A DNA stretch of 64,000 nucleotides from Botrimarina mediterranea (GTDB taxonomy: Bacteria; Planctomycetota; Planctomycetia; Pirellulales; Lacipirellulaceae). Shown piece by piece: positions 1 through 12,034 of this stretch. Both the position numbers and the translations under genes were made by a program. The DNA lies in NCBI RefSeq assembly GCF_007753265.1, contig NZ_CP036349.1, positions 1,459,363 to 1,523,362 on the forward strand, read 5' to 3'. The first letter of the stretch is position 1. The number at the start of each line of letters is the position of its first letter. The notes beneath the pieces are model-generated. The model did no database searches. It was not told where the DNA came from and saw nothing but the letters and a program-made list of their open reading frames with translations.

Positions 1-1087
1 TGAGCACGTCGGGGTCGAAGTGCTTACCGCGGCCCTCTTCGAGGATCTCGACGCACTTGGCGAACGGGAACGCCGCCTTGTAGGGGCGCCGACTGCTGAG
101 CGCGTCGAACACGTCGGCCACCGCGGTGATCCGGCCTTCGAGCGGGATGTCCGTGCCGGCGAGGCCGAGCGGATAGCCGCTGCCGTCCCAGCGCTCGTGG
201 TGCGTCAGCGAGATGCGGCTGGCGAGTTGCAGCACGGGTGATGTGCACTCGCCCAGCAGCGTCGAGCCTAGCTCGGCATGACCGACGAACGACGCGTACT
301 CCGTGGCGTCCATCGCGCTGACGATCTTGCGGCCGTACGCGGCGTGCTTCTGCATGAGCTCGAACTCTTCGGGGTCGAGCTTGCCGGGCTTGAGCAGGAT
401 GGCGTCGGGGATGCCGATCTTGCCGATGTCGTGGAGCGTGGCGGCGACTTCGAGTTGCTGCGCGTCGCGTTCGTTGAACCCCATCTGCCGGGCGAGGATG
501 CCGGCGTACTTGCCGACACGGATGACGTGGCGGCCGGTCTCGTTGTCACGGAACTCGGCGGCGCGGGCCAGGCAGTGGATCACCTCGCGGCGCGAGCGTT
601 CGAGCTCGGCCGTCCGCTTGGCGACGAGGTCCTCGAGCGCGTCCTCGCGGCCCTTCACGAGCAGGGCGTTCCGCACCCGCGGGATCAGTTCGGTCGGGTC
701 CACCGGCTTGGAGAGGAAGTCCGTGGCGCCCAGGTTGAGCGCTTCGATCTTCGTCTCGGCGTCGCAGCTGGCGGTGAGGATCAGCACCGGCACGCGGTCG
801 AGCGTCGGATCGGCGCGGACGGCCTCGAGGATGTCGAGCCCGCTCACCACCGGCATCATCAAGTCGAGCAGCAGCACGTCCGGCGGATTCGTGTAGATGT
901 GGCCGAGTGCCTGGGTCGAGTCGGTGATCTCGTCGAAGTTCCGGTAGCCCGAGCGCTGCAGGAACTTCCGCACCACGGTGACGTTGATCGGTTCGTCATC
1001 GATGATCATCACCCGCGCGTTCTGCGTGGCCGTGTTGGATTCGGCTTGGCTGGTAGATTCGCGCGAAAGCAGGGCGGAGTAAGGCAT
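1..1087 (-). CDS. Response regulator with HD-GYP phosphodiesterase domain (3' end outside window)
   Basis: The frame is open from an ATG at 1087 to the left edge, so the C-terminus is missing. Residues ~25-145 form a receiver domain: an acidic pair in VMIIDDEP, the phospho-acceptor Asp in VLLLDLMMPV, and a Lys in FLSKPVDPTEL. A helical linker leads into an HD-GYP domain with the metal-binding HDIGKIG motif and the signature HHERWDGSGYPLGLAG. HD-GYP domains of this type hydrolyse cyclic di-GMP. The protein is probably a cytoplasmic output regulator controlled by phosphorylation. The hybrid kinase ends only 20 bp upstream on the same strand, so the two are probably co-transcribed and form a phosphorelay. 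The true length is unknown; RpfG-type proteins of this layout usually run to about 350-400 residues. The domain call is secure; the specific c-di-GMP activity is inferred from the family. Confidence 0.9.
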   Translation of the reverse strand, partial: MPYSALLSRESTSQAESNTATQNARVMIIDDEPINVTVVRKFLQRSGYRNFDEITDSTQALGHIYTNPPDVLLLDLMMPVVSGLDILEAVRADPTLDRVPVLILTASCDAETKIEALNLGATDFLSKPVDPTELIPRVRNALLVKGREDALEDLVAKRTAELERSRREVIHCLARAAEFRDNETGRHVIRVGKYAGILARQMGFNERDAQQLEVAATLHDIGKIGIPDAILLKPGKLDPEEFELMQKHAAYGRKIVSAMDATEYASFVGHAELGSTLLGECTSPVLQLASRISLTHHERWDGSGYPLGLAGTDIPLEGRITAVADVFDALSSRRPYKAAFPFAKCVEILEEGRGKHFDPDVL

Positions 1088-1107
1088 GGAGCAACTCAGG
1101 GAAGCGA

Positions 1108-3978
<2,871 letters not shown>

Positions 3979-4113
3979 CGGCTCGGGGACGAAAAGGCTC
4001 AACGGGGCGCAGGGCGCGCAACACCAGAAGAAACCTAGCCCGCAAAGCATCGGTCCCACGGCCCGATACGCTAACTCGCAACAAGGCTGTCGCGCTGCGG
4101 CCGGACGACCGGA

Positions 4114-5010
4114 CTAATCGTTGCTATCGGAATCGTCGTCCGTCCCGAAGAGGCGCGCCGCGTCGCGCGGGTCGTCGAGGCTTGCGGCCATCTTGGCGAG
4201 GGCCTCGGTCTCAATCTGGCGGACCCGCTCACGGGTCAGGCCGAGTTGCTCGCCGATTTCTTTGAGCGTCTTGGGCTCAACGCCGCCCAGCCCGAAGCGG
4301 AGACGCAGGATCGTCGCCTCTCGCTCGTCCATCCGACCGAGCATCTTCAGCACGTGGCGGAGCGAGTCGCTCTCGACCATCCGCTCGTCGGGCGAGAGTT
4401 GCGTCTCGTCCATCACCATGTCGCCCAGCGTCCAGCCCGCCTCGGTCTGGTCGGTCTGCGGCGTCGCGTTGTAGATCTTGATCGCCTTCTTGATGATCGG
4501 CAGCTTCTTCTTCGGCAGCCCGAGCACCCGGGCGATCTCTTCGGGCGTCGGCGTGCGGTCCAGCTCTTCGGTGAGCCGGGCCGAAGCGCGGCGCCACTTG
4601 CTCAGCAACTCGACCATGTAGGCCGGGATGCGGATGGTCTTCCCCGTGTTGATCAGGGCGCGCTTGATCGACTGCTTGATCCAGTAACTGGCGTAGGTGC
4701 TGAACCGCGTGCCGACGGCGGGGTCGAAGCCCTCCACGGCGCGGAGCAAGCCGAGGTTGCCCTCTTCGATCAGGTCTTGCAGACCGAGGCCCTTGCCGGC
4801 GTAGCCACGGGCGATGTTGACCACCAGCCGCAGGTTGGCGCGGACCATCCGGTCGCGGGCGGCGAGGTTGCCGTTGCCGATCTGTACGGCGAGGTCGCGC
4901 TCTTCCTGGGCGGTGAGCAGCCGCGTCTCGTTGATCTCCCGTAGGTAGGTCTCCAGCGGGGTCTGGACGGCGGAGTCGGCGGTGGTGCGTTTCTTGGCGG
5001 CGGTAGGCAT
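4114..5010 (-). CDS. RNA polymerase sigma-70 family factor (group 2, RpoD/RpoS-like)
   Basis: 298 residues, directing RNA polymerase to a promoter class. Region 1.2 (TPLETYLREINETRLLTAQEE) is followed by region 2 with DLIEEGNLGLLRAVEGFDP and TYASYWIKQSIKRAL, the core-binding and -10-recognition part. Region 3 (RIPAYMVELL) follows, then region 4 with the helix-turn-helix TLKEIGEQLGLTRERVRQIE that reads the -35 element. There is no long region 1.1 or non-conserved insert, which fits a group-2 factor better than the primary vegetative sigma. The C-terminal tail is acidic (DDDSDSND). The start ATG is the only good one before region 1.2. The 135-bp gap to the kinase downstream makes co-transcription uncertain. 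Confidence 0.93.
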   Translation of the reverse strand: MPTAAKKRTTADSAVQTPLETYLREINETRLLTAQEERDLAVQIGNGNLAARDRMVRANLRLVVNIARGYAGKGLGLQDLIEEGNLGLLRAVEGFDPAVGTRFSTYASYWIKQSIKRALINTGKTIRIPAYMVELLSKWRRASARLTEELDRTPTPEEIARVLGLPKKKLPIIKKAIKIYNATPQTDQTEAGWTLGDMVMDETQLSPDERMVESDSLRHVLKMLGRMDEREATILRLRFGLGGVEPKTLKEIGEQLGLTRERVRQIETEALAKMAASLDDPRDAARLFGTDDDSDSND

Positions 5011-5228
5011 AGGTCGTCGACTGGCTTGGCGTGGCGCGCCGGGACGGGGTGCGGGCCGGGGTAGACCGGTGGCGATTCGCCGCGGGGCGAAGCGGTGGCT
5101 ACCGATTGCTATCGACGATCGAGCGAGAAGGCTTCACGCATAGGTAAGCGGCGCCGGGTGCGCCGCTTGTAGGGGTATCCCGATCCGAGCGGATTTGCCG
5201 CATGTGGAGTGGAAAAGGGCCTCTCTAC

Positions 5229-5305
5229 GTATCGACCTCAGCCGCGGGCGGAAGCCAGCGGTCGCACGTCGCTACAGGCCGATGGCTACCGCCCGCGGCT
5301 GAGGC
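5229..5305. repeat. REP-like palindromic repeat, GC-rich family (copy 1)
   Basis: The outer arms CAGCCGCGGGCGG and CCGCCCGCGGCTG are perfect inverse complements, and the inner part continues the pairing imperfectly (AAGCCAGCGG against CCGATGGCT). A related element lies at 42559-42630. It sits in the spacer downstream of rpsA. This has the appearance of a dispersed intergenic palindromic family; its function is unknown. Confidence 0.6.
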
Positions 5306-5320
5306 GCCCTTCAGTGGTCT

Positions 5321-5364
5321 ACCAAAAACACGACGCCACGCTCCCCGTAGGGAGCGTGGCGTCG
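5321..5364 (-). terminator. Rho-independent terminator downstream of rpsA
   Basis: A perfect 15-bp stem (5331-5345 with 5350-5364) closes a 4-nt loop. On the minus strand it is followed by TGTTTTTGGT, a U-rich tail. It lies 47 bp after the rpsA stop codon, in the right orientation for that gene. Confidence 0.85.
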
Positions 5365-5411
5365 TCGATGCTGCCATGGTATCGGTCGTAATGACGAGCC
5401 GTTCGAAAGGG

Positions 5412-7310
5412 TCAGTCTTCCGAACCGGAATCCGAGTCGGCGTCCGTGTCAGCGCCCACGTCCGCGGTGGGCGCCTTGAAGAGCGGGCCCTCGCCGGAGC
5501 CGATGCCGCCCTTGAGGTTCTCGTTGGAGGCCGACGAAGCCGTCGAGGTCGCGCCAACGGCTTCGGTCTCGCCCTCGGCGCCGGCTTCTTCCTCGGCCCA
5601 GTCGACCCGCTTGCGGCTGAGGCCGATCTTGCGCTCGTCGATATCGACGCGGAGGATCTTGACCTCCATCTCGTCACCGACGTTGCAGATCTCTTCGGGG
5701 TTCTCGATCTTCTGATCGGAGAGCTCCGAGACGTGCAGCAGGCCCTCGAGGCCGTCCTCCAGGCCGATGAAGACACCGAAGTTGGTGATCTTCGTGACCT
5801 TGCCCTTCACAAGGTCGCCGGGCTGGAAGCGGTTGGGGATGTCGCTGGACCACGGGTCCTCGTCGAGCTGCTTCATGCCCAGGGCGATCCGGCGGCGTTC
5901 GGTGTCGACCGAGAGGATCTTGCACTTGAGCAGCTCGCCCTTCTCGACGACCTCGCTCGGGTGGCTGACCTTGCGGGTCCAGCTCATGTCCGAGACGTGG
6001 AGCAGGCCGTCGATGCCCTCTTCGATCTCGATGAACGCGCCATAGTTGGTGAGGTTGCGGACACGGCCCTCGACGTCGGCGCCGGGCGGGTAACGGTCGG
6101 CGACACGGTCCCAGGGGTTGTCCTGGGTTTGCTTCATGCCGAGCGAGATCTCTTGCTTCTCTTGGTTGATGCCCAAGACAACGACCTCGACCTCGTCATC
6201 GACCTGCACCAACTCGCTGGGGTGGCTGATGCGCTTGGTCCAGCTCATCTCGGAGATGTGCACCAGGCCCTCGATGCCGTCCTCGAGCTTGACGAAGGCG
6301 CCGTAGCTCATGACGTTGACGACATGGCCCTTCACGCGGGTGCCGACCGGGTAGGTTGCCGGTACCTTCTCCCACGGGCTGGGCGACTTCTGCTTGAGGC
6401 CCAGGGCGATCTTCTCACGTTCGTAGTCGATGTGGAGGACCATCACCTCGAGGTTGTCCTCGATCTTCACCATCTCGCTGGGGTGATTGATCCGGCCCCA
6501 GCTCATGTCGGTGATGTGCAGCAGGCCGTCGATGCCGCCCAGGTCCACGAACGCGCCGAAGTCGGCGATGTTCTTGACGATGCCCTTGCGGATATCGCCC
6601 ACGGAGAGGGTCTTGAGCAGCTCGGCCTTCTTGGTGGCGCGCTCTTGCTCGATCAGGCTGCGGCGGCTGACGACGATGTTGCGGCGCTCCTCGTCGATCT
6701 TGAGCACCATGCACTTGATCTCTTTGCCGATGTACTCGCCGATGTCGTGCGGACGGCGGATATCGACCTGGCTGGCCGGCAAGAAGACGTTGACGCCGAT
6801 GTCCACCAGGAGGCCGCCCTTGATCTTGCGGATCACGGTGCCGGTGACGACGTCGCCCTCGTGGACGTCGGACATGACGCCCATCCACTGCTCGATCCGC
6901 TCGGCCTTACGCTTCGAGAGGACCAGCATGCCACGCTCGTCGTGGCGGCCGGCGACGTCCTCAACGTCCTCGACCAGCACGCGGATGATGTCGCCGGGCT
7001 TCGGCGGCTCTTCCGGCTCGGGCACGACCGGCGGCTCGAAGTCCGTCGCCTCGGGGTCGTTGCCATACGGGTCTTCCTCGATCTCCGGCTCCCACTCCGA
7101 CAGCGGGATCAGGCCTTCGCTCTTGTAGCCGACGTCGACGACGACGAACTCGTTGTCGATGCGGATGACCTTGCCTTCGACGATCTGGTTGATCGAGACG
7201 TCTTCGCCCTCAAGCCACGCTGTCTCGTCGATGAGCTCCTGATCGCCCATCACGGCGATGAGGTCGTCGTCGGAAACGTCGTACTGGTTGAGGAGGTTGC
7301 GGTTGACCAT
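5412..7310 (-). CDS. rpsA: 30S ribosomal protein S1
   Basis: 632 residues. S1 binds mRNA on the 30S subunit and helps start translation. Six S1 (OB-fold) repeats are visible, each ending in a variant of GLLHVSDMSW. Repeats 3-6 are closest to each other (GAFVDLGGIDGLLHITDMSW, GAFVKLEDGIEGLVHISEMSW type), while repeats 1 and 2 are more divergent, as expected for a full-length S1. The tail is acidic and Ser/Asp-rich. The start ATG at 7310 is chosen because AAGGA lies just upstream (TAAGGATTCC before ATG) and the protein then begins MVNRNLLNQYD. The frame stays open about 97 codons further upstream, but that part is Arg/Ser-rich and looks untranslated. A strong terminator follows the gene, so it is probably monocistronic. 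Confidence 0.96.
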   Translation of the reverse strand: MVNRNLLNQYDVSDDDLIAVMGDQELIDETAWLEGEDVSINQIVEGKVIRIDNEFVVVDVGYKSEGLIPLSEWEPEIEEDPYGNDPEATDFEPPVVPEPEEPPKPGDIIRVLVEDVEDVAGRHDERGMLVLSKRKAERIEQWMGVMSDVHEGDVVTGTVIRKIKGGLLVDIGVNVFLPASQVDIRRPHDIGEYIGKEIKCMVLKIDEERRNIVVSRRSLIEQERATKKAELLKTLSVGDIRKGIVKNIADFGAFVDLGGIDGLLHITDMSWGRINHPSEMVKIEDNLEVMVLHIDYEREKIALGLKQKSPSPWEKVPATYPVGTRVKGHVVNVMSYGAFVKLEDGIEGLVHISEMSWTKRISHPSELVQVDDEVEVVVLGINQEKQEISLGMKQTQDNPWDRVADRYPPGADVEGRVRNLTNYGAFIEIEEGIDGLLHVSDMSWTRKVSHPSEVVEKGELLKCKILSVDTERRRIALGMKQLDEDPWSSDIPNRFQPGDLVKGKVTKITNFGVFIGLEDGLEGLLHVSELSDQKIENPEEICNVGDEMEVKILRVDIDERKIGLSRKRVDWAEEEAGAEGETEAVGATSTASSASNENLKGGIGSGEGPLFKAPTADVGADTDADSDSGSED

Positions 7311-7603
7311 GGAATCCTTAGGAATGCGCCGTATGAACGGGCGGCTCGACTCGTGGACGGAAGGCGACCCAGGGGTGGTTGGGATCGACCGAAATCGGGC
7401 GGCCAGAGAGGCCAGACCCGACGCCGCGAGGAGACTACGCGAGCGGCGGCACAGGGGGCTAAAGGAACGAAATCGCCCTCGGGTTAACTCCCGACACACA
7501 CGGCCGGGCCCAAGGGAGCGGGTACAAGCTACGCATCGTACCGATTTTGCGGCGTTGCAGCAACGGCAAGCGGTGGTGGCGATAGATTTGTCACACCACA
7601 CGC
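7311..7603. other. Leader/promoter spacer upstream of rpsA
   Basis: Almost 300 bp with no supported gene. It must hold the rpsA promoter and 5' leader on the minus strand. I could not pick a convincing -35/-10 pair, and apart from the ribosome binding site next to 7310 I see no clear structure. Confidence 0.5.
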
Positions 7604-7636
7604 ATTTAACCCCCGGTCAATGACCGGGGGTTAAAT
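7604..7636. terminator. Perfect 16-bp inverted repeat after plsC; probable terminator
   Basis: The arms 7604-7619 (ATTTAACCCCCGGTCA) and 7621-7636 are perfect inverse complements around one base. The outer AT-rich pairs give a TTAAAT tail on either strand. It lies 30 bp after the plsC stop, so termination of the minus-strand cmk-plsC cluster is the simplest role. The near-zero loop would also suit a dimeric regulator upstream of rpsA. Confidence 0.55.
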
Positions 7637-7665
7637 GGGGCTGGGGAGCCAAACGCGGGCGGGAG

Positions 7666-8370
7666 CTAAATACGATTTAGCTCTCGCGCCCGCGCGACGC
7701 ATTCCGCGACGCGACGGTGCGCCAGTTCGACGAGCTCGTTGTCACTCAGCCCCGCGACTTCGGCGTAGGGGATCGGATCCCCGTAGTGGATCGCCACTTT
7801 GCCGAAGAGGCGGGGACGTCTAGCGCCCTTCGGCCAGATTCCGAACGGCCCATCGAAACCGATCGGCTGGATCGTCGCTTGCGCCCGGCGGACGAGGGAG
7901 ACGAAGCCCGGCTTGAAGGCTTTCATTTCGCCATCGTCCGAGCGGGTCCCCTCCGGGAAGAGGAGCATCGCGCCCCCTTGTTTGAGACGCTTGAGCGTCG
8001 CCTTGATGCCGGCGATGCCCGAGCCGTCGCGGTCCACGGGGACGGCGTCGTACGAGCGGATCAGCCAGCCCAGCGGGCCGACGAACAGCGTGTCGCGGGC
8101 CAGATAGCTGAGCTGTCGTCGCAGCGAACCGCCCACGAGTGGCGAGTCAAAATGGCTGGTGTGGTTGCCCAGCAGCACCAAAGGCCCCTCCATTGGCACC
8201 TTGCGGGCCCCCTCGTACCGCAGCCGGTAGAGGAGCTTGGCGGTGACCCAGATCGCGGTGCTGGAGAGCCAGTACCAGGCGGCTTTGGCGGGGCCGCGGC
8301 GGTAGGTGGGGGGCGGGGCCTCTTTGCCCGGTCGGGCGAGGCTAGGAGTAGGGCTCGATTCGGTGGCCAT
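7666..8370 (-). CDS. plsC: 1-acyl-sn-glycerol-3-phosphate acyltransferase family protein
   Basis: 234 residues of the PlsC/LPLAT family, which transfers an acyl chain to lysophosphatidate at the inner membrane to give phosphatidate. The catalytic HX4D box is visible as NHTSHFDSP, and the acceptor-binding block as FPEGTRSDDG. A hydrophobic segment near residues 30-45 would anchor it. Its ATG overlaps the stop of the small membrane protein upstream by one base (TGATG arrangement), so the two are translationally coupled. The family call is firm; the exact acyl acceptor is not proven, since paralogues act on other lysolipids. Confidence 0.88.
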   Translation of the reverse strand: MATESSPTPSLARPGKEAPPPTYRRGPAKAAWYWLSSTAIWVTAKLLYRLRYEGARKVPMEGPLVLLGNHTSHFDSPLVGGSLRRQLSYLARDTLFVGPLGWLIRSYDAVPVDRDGSGIAGIKATLKRLKQGGAMLLFPEGTRSDDGEMKAFKPGFVSLVRRAQATIQPIGFDGPFGIWPKGARRPRLFGKVAIHYGDPIPYAEVAGLSDNELVELAHRRVAECVARARELNRI

Positions 8371-8591
8371 CAGGCGTCATCACTCCCACCATGATGCCTG
8401 CCGAGGGTTTTGCTCACGCTTAGCGTTAGCGCTGAGGCGAGAAACAGCACAAGAATCGTGAGCCAAGACTTCCTTATCACCTCTTCCTCTGTCACTTCAA
8501 GCCAGATCATGGCGAGAGACAGGACCGTGCCGCTTACGATGCAGACGAGGCAGATTGTAAAGCAGATTTTCTCCAATTGCCTCAGCGACAT
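8370..8591 (-). CDS. Small two-TM membrane protein, function unknown
   Basis: 73 residues with two hydrophobic helices (about residues 11-30 and 43-60) separated by a short acidic stretch (EVTEEEV), and a polar tail ending GRHHGGSDDA. I do not recognise the family. It is probably real: its stop codon overlaps the plsC start by one base and the cmk stop lies 12 bp upstream, so it is embedded in a tight three-gene cluster. It may be an inner-membrane accessory to lipid synthesis, but only position suggests this. Base composition is a little lower in GC than its neighbours. Confidence 0.6.
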   Translation of the reverse strand: MSLRQLEKICFTICLVCIVSGTVLSLAMIWLEVTEEEVIRKSWLTILVLFLASALTLSVSKTLGRHHGGSDDA

Positions 8592-8603
8592 GACAGCTCC
8601 TGC

Positions 8604-9263
<660 letters not shown>

Positions 9264-9742
9264 AGCGGGGGCGATCAACGCAGAATGGGAGGGAGAGTCG
9301 AAGCCGACGGCGGCGGGTTTTTCCTGGCGATTGGCCACGTGGGCAATGTTACCAGCAGGCCCCCGGGGTGGACTACCCGCCCGCCGACACAAACCCCCGC
9401 GAAGCGGCAAGCCGAGGCGTCCAGCAGGGCGGTTTAGAGCGGCAGGGGCGGTATTTCGGTCGGATGGCCAGATTGAGCATCTTAGTGGCCAAGTTTGCTA
9501 CCAATAGGCGTCCTATCGATTAGAATAGGCGTGGACAGAAAGAGGCCGATCTGCCGTCTGCGCTGCGCGCCATGCTCCCAAGGGTGGGGGCGTGGCGGTG
9601 GTCGCATTCAGGGGTCGGCCAGCTTTCCGGCTAATCCCTTACCACGATTGCTGCGATGCGTTTGGCGCTGCGCGCCGTGCTTCGTCGCTGCTGACCCGTT
9701 TTCAAACCGTACAAGACGCCTCGATCCGAGGCCAAACGAGCG
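9264..9742. other. Divergent intergenic region between cmk and pilM
   Basis: About 480 bp without a supported gene. It must carry the promoters for cmk (minus) and the pil operon (plus). The notable structure is a short direct repeat at 9503-9532. Otherwise I see no coding pattern. Confidence 0.6.
9503..9532 (+). promoter_or_regulatory. AATAGGCGT direct repeat, possible operator for the pilus operon
   Basis: AATAGGCGT occurs at 9503-9511 and again at 9524-9532, 21 bp apart start to start, or two helical turns. The first copy is also part of a short palindrome (ATAGG-CGT-CCTAT). The pattern would suit a regulator binding one face of the DNA. TAGAAT at 9521 could be a -10 element, without a good -35. 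Confidence 0.3.
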
Positions 9743-11995
9743 ATGGCGAAATCCGGAGCCGCCTGGGGCATCGACATCGGCCAAAGCGCGCTGAAGGCGC
9801 TGCGTTGCCGTCCGCACGAGTCGGACGAGGGCCGCTTGGTGGTCGAGGCGTTCGACTACGTCGAGTACCCGAAGCTGCTGAGCCAGCCCGACGCCGACCC
9901 CGAGGAGATCGTCCGCGAAGCGATCGGCACGTTCCTCGAGCGCAATGAGCTCAAGGGCGACCGCGTCGCGATGAGCGTTCCCGGCCAAGCGGGCCTGGCG
10001 CGGTTCATCAAGCTGCCGCCCGTCGAAGCGAAGAAGATCCCCGACATCGTCAAGTACGAGGCCCGGCAACAGATCCCCTTCCAGCTGGAAGACGTTGTCT
10101 GGGACTACCAGGCCCTCGCCGGCGGCAACCAGGAAGAGGGCTACGCCCTCGAGACCGAGATCGGCCTGTTCGCGATGAAGCGCGACCAGGTCGCGCGGTC
10201 GCTCGAGCCGCTGCTTCGCGCCGGGGTCGAGATCGACTTCATCCAGCTGACGCCGCTGTCGCTCTACAACTACGCCTGCTTCGACCGCCTCGGCGAGGTG
10301 GTGAAGGAGTCGTACGACGCGGAGAACCCGCCGCAGTCGATCGCCATCCTGTCGATCGGCGTCGACACCACAGACCTCGTGGTCACCAACGGCTTCCGCG
10401 TCTGGCAACGCAGCATTCAGATCGGCGGCAGCCATTTCACTAAGGCGTTGACCAAGGAGCTGAAGCTCACCTTCGGTAAGGCCGAGCATCTGAAGAAGAA
10501 CGCCGCCAAGGCCGAGGACCCCAAGGCGGTGTTCCAGGCGATGCGGCCTGTGTTTAGCGACTTGGTCGCCGAGATCCAGCGGTCGATCGGCTTCTGCACG
10601 AGCAACAACAAGTGGGCCCGCGATCTGGGCGAGGTGGTCGCCGTCGGCAACGCGATGAAGTTGCCGGGCTTGCAGCGGTACCTAGCTCAGAACCTCGATA
10701 TCCCGGTCAAGATGGCCGAGGAGTTTGAGAACCTCGCCGGCGGCAGCGTCACCGCGCAGCCGGCGTTCCAGCAGAACCACCTGAGCTTCCCGGTCGCCTA
10801 CGGCCTGTGCGTGCAGGCGCTTGGCAAGGCGCAGATGTCGACCAATCTGCTGCCCGAAGACATCGTCATGCAGCGGATCATCCGAGCGAAGAAGCCGTGG
10901 GCGGTCGCGGCGGCGGCGGCACTGATGGCGGGTCTGGCGTTCAACTACAGCAGCTACGTCTCGGCGTATCAGACGGCCGACGTGGACAACGACTGGAAGC
11001 AGGCCCTCGGCCAAGCGGCTTCCACGAAGCAATTCACCGGGGGATTGGAATCGACCAACACCGATCTCAAGTCCAAGTTCGACAACATCTCGCAGATGGG
11101 TAAGAACCTGGCGAGCAACGTCGATGGCCGGCTCTTGTGGCCCGAGCTGTGGGCGGCGCTCAACGCAGCGATCCCCAAGGACACGCGCCCGGAGGAAGAG
11201 CGTCAGGAGACGCCCGAGGACGTGATGTCCCGCGAAGAGGTGCACATCACGTCGATGGATTGCACCCACATGGAAGACCTCTCGACGTGGTTCACCGCGG
11301 TCCAGCCGTTGTGGGAAGAGGCCCAGTCGGGGCGTGACATCGCCGACGAAGCCGAGGCTGCCGCCGCAACCGGAGAAGCCGACCCAAACGCGCCGCCGGA
11401 GGAAGGCGCCGCGGTCGAGGCGCCGCCCGTCGAAGCGGCGCCGGTTGATGAGTACGCCTTCGACGCGACAGGAGGCGCCGCAGCCGGCGACGGCACAGCG
11501 ACGGCGGGGCCCTCGGGTCCGGGCTGGGTGATCCAGCTCCGGGGCCACCACTTCCATAACGAGCGTGGCGGGCGCATCGGACAGCAGTTCCTCCGCGAGA
11601 CGCTGATCGAGAACTTAATGAACGGCAGCATCCAGCTGCCCGATGGACCTCCGGGCCCGGACGGCTCGCCGACCATGATTGACGTGTCGTTCGCCGAGCT
11701 GGGGATCAGCCACCCGGTCATCGTGACCAAGCGGCGGATTGTTGATGTGCAGTACGACCCCGAGGCGGTCGAAGGCGACGACGCCAACGCACGGGTGGCC
11801 CGTGGGCCGGCGATGGATCGGGGCGGTTTTGCCGCCGATGGCCAGCCCAAGCCGCCCGAGTTGTGGACGCTTCGCCGGCTGGACTTCGTCGTCCAGTTCG
11901 CTTGGAAGCCGACGCTGCGTCACTCGCGCGAACTCGCCCGCCAAGGTATTGTCGAAGGCGCCGCCGTCGATGGCGGCGGAGCCGGCACGCTCTGA
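9743..11995 (+). CDS. pilM: Type IV pilus assembly protein PilM, with long C-terminal membrane/periplasmic extension
   Basis: 750 residues. PilM is an actin-fold ATP-binding protein on the cytoplasmic side of the pilus inner-membrane platform. The N-terminus WGIDIGQSALKAL is the phosphate-1 loop, and KYEARQQIPF is highly typical of PilM. Classical PilM ends near residue 350. Here a TM helix follows (about residues 386-405, PWAVAAAAALMAGLAF), then ~340 residues rich in Glu/Ala/Pro with a structured tail, perhaps covering the PilN position, since no separate PilN is seen. Start ATG at 9743 opens directly into the actin fold. First gene of a four-gene plus-strand operon ending in the secretin. 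Confidence 0.88.
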   Translation: MAKSGAAWGIDIGQSALKALRCRPHESDEGRLVVEAFDYVEYPKLLSQPDADPEEIVREAIGTFLERNELKGDRVAMSVPGQAGLARFIKLPPVEAKKIPDIVKYEARQQIPFQLEDVVWDYQALAGGNQEEGYALETEIGLFAMKRDQVARSLEPLLRAGVEIDFIQLTPLSLYNYACFDRLGEVVKESYDAENPPQSIAILSIGVDTTDLVVTNGFRVWQRSIQIGGSHFTKALTKELKLTFGKAEHLKKNAAKAEDPKAVFQAMRPVFSDLVAEIQRSIGFCTSNNKWARDLGEVVAVGNAMKLPGLQRYLAQNLDIPVKMAEEFENLAGGSVTAQPAFQQNHLSFPVAYGLCVQALGKAQMSTNLLPEDIVMQRIIRAKKPWAVAAAAALMAGLAFNYSSYVSAYQTADVDNDWKQALGQAASTKQFTGGLESTNTDLKSKFDNISQMGKNLASNVDGRLLWPELWAALNAAIPKDTRPEEERQETPEDVMSREEVHITSMDCTHMEDLSTWFTAVQPLWEEAQSGRDIADEAEAAAATGEADPNAPPEEGAAVEAPPVEAAPVDEYAFDATGGAAAGDGTATAGPSGPGWVIQLRGHHFHNERGGRIGQQFLRETLIENLMNGSIQLPDGPPGPDGSPTMIDVSFAELGISHPVIVTKRRIVDVQYDPEAVEGDDANARVARGPAMDRGGFAADGQPKPPELWTLRRLDFVVQFAWKPTLRHSRELARQGIVEGAAVDGGGAGTL

Positions 11996-12034
11996 TCCCT
12001 TCCAACCTTTCCCACTAACGGCTCCCGCTCTCGC

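Noticed and set aside
4057-4059. GTG at 4059 as the start of the hybrid kinase
   Set aside because: It adds 27 residues of Cys/Pro-rich sequence ahead of the TM and lacks a ribosome binding site; still possible but less likely than the ATG at 3978.
5202-7487. A 761-codon open frame on the plus strand opposite rpsA
   Set aside because: It is antisense to a clear six-repeat S1 gene, and its Asp/Val/Leu-rich product shows no motif. It is caused by GC-rich codon structure.
7311-7601. N-terminal extension of ribosomal protein S1
   Set aside because: The ATG at 7310 has AAGGA in front; the extension is Arg/Ser/Cys-rich and unlike any S1.
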